The notes beneath the pieces were generated by a model that saw only the letters and a list, made by a program, of their open reading frames with translations, made no database searches and had not been told where the DNA came from. 5,236 nt of DNA from Eubacteriales Family XIII. Incertae Sedis bacterium (lineage in GTDB: Bacteria > Bacillota > Clostridia > Peptostreptococcales > Anaerovoracaceae): NCBI GenBank assembly GCA_031289235.1, contig JAITPU010000067.1:1-5236 (forward strand), written 5' to 3'. Below are positions 5,227-5,236 of the stretch, piece after piece. Every line of letters begins with the position of its first letter. The first letter of the stretch is position 1. Both the position numbers and the translations under genes were made by a program.

Positions 5227-5232
5227 TGTATA
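5227..5232 (-). promoter_or_regulatory. Possible -10 box of the tRNA-Ala promoter
   Basis: TATACA on the minus strand ends 13 nt before the first base of the mature tRNA. The matching -35 box would lie beyond the window edge, so the call is weak. Confidence 0.3.
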
Positions 5233-5236
5233 ATTT

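Noticed and set aside
1..5236. CRISPR array, insertion-sequence transposase or integrase
   Set aside because: No regularly spaced repeats, no transposase or recombinase motifs and no terminal inverted repeats bounding a cassette were seen.

Overview
This window looks like an accessory region from an anaerobic, gut-type Firmicute (Clostridia-like). The reasoning is from family content, not a database search: a PC4/YdbC-type protein tail, a DUF3791/DUF3990 gene pair, a DUF4143 ATPase, a ferredoxin-like remnant of a type common in Clostridia, mid GC content, good Shine-Dalgarno sites and sigma70-type promoters. The decayed genes and single-gene cassettes point to a region with high turnover.

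Layout. Positions 1-114 (+) are the C-terminus of a PC4/YdbC-like single-stranded-DNA-binding protein. Positions 115-336 hold no convincing gene. Positions 337-1371 (-) are a tight three-gene operon, transcribed DUF3791 protein, then DUF3990 protein (predicted ADP-ribosyltransferase-like fold), then an 83-residue acidic protein of unknown function. The genes overlap by 4 and 23 bases, and a promoter and ribosome binding site precede the first. Positions 1372-1723 are the divergent control region. It carries the promoter for the rightward gene and a striking 37-base near-perfect palindrome. Positions 1724-2896 (+) are an intact AAA_14/DUF4143 ATPase with Walker A, Walker B and nuclease-fold-like residues.

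Positions 2899-4855 (-) are a run of broken genes, all in one reading frame. From the 5' end these are the head of a SAM-dependent methyltransferase cut at its glycine motif, a secreted beta-propeller lipoprotein interrupted by three TAG codons, and the tail of a ferredoxin-like protein with an in-frame TAA and a small deletion. The lipoprotein sits between a gene that lost its 3' part and one that lost its 5' part, as if a segment had been replaced.

Positions 4962-5125 (+) hold a promoter followed by either a 37-codon small ORF or a short RNA of about 115 nt ending in a strong hairpin and a T-run. Positions 5138-5213 (-) are tRNA-Ala(CGC) with an encoded CCA end.

The most interesting material is the divergent pair of units at 337-2896: a possible ADP-ribosyltransferase toxin/antitoxin-like operon back to back with a nuclease-like ATPase that has its own palindrome. 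The link between the two units is inference.
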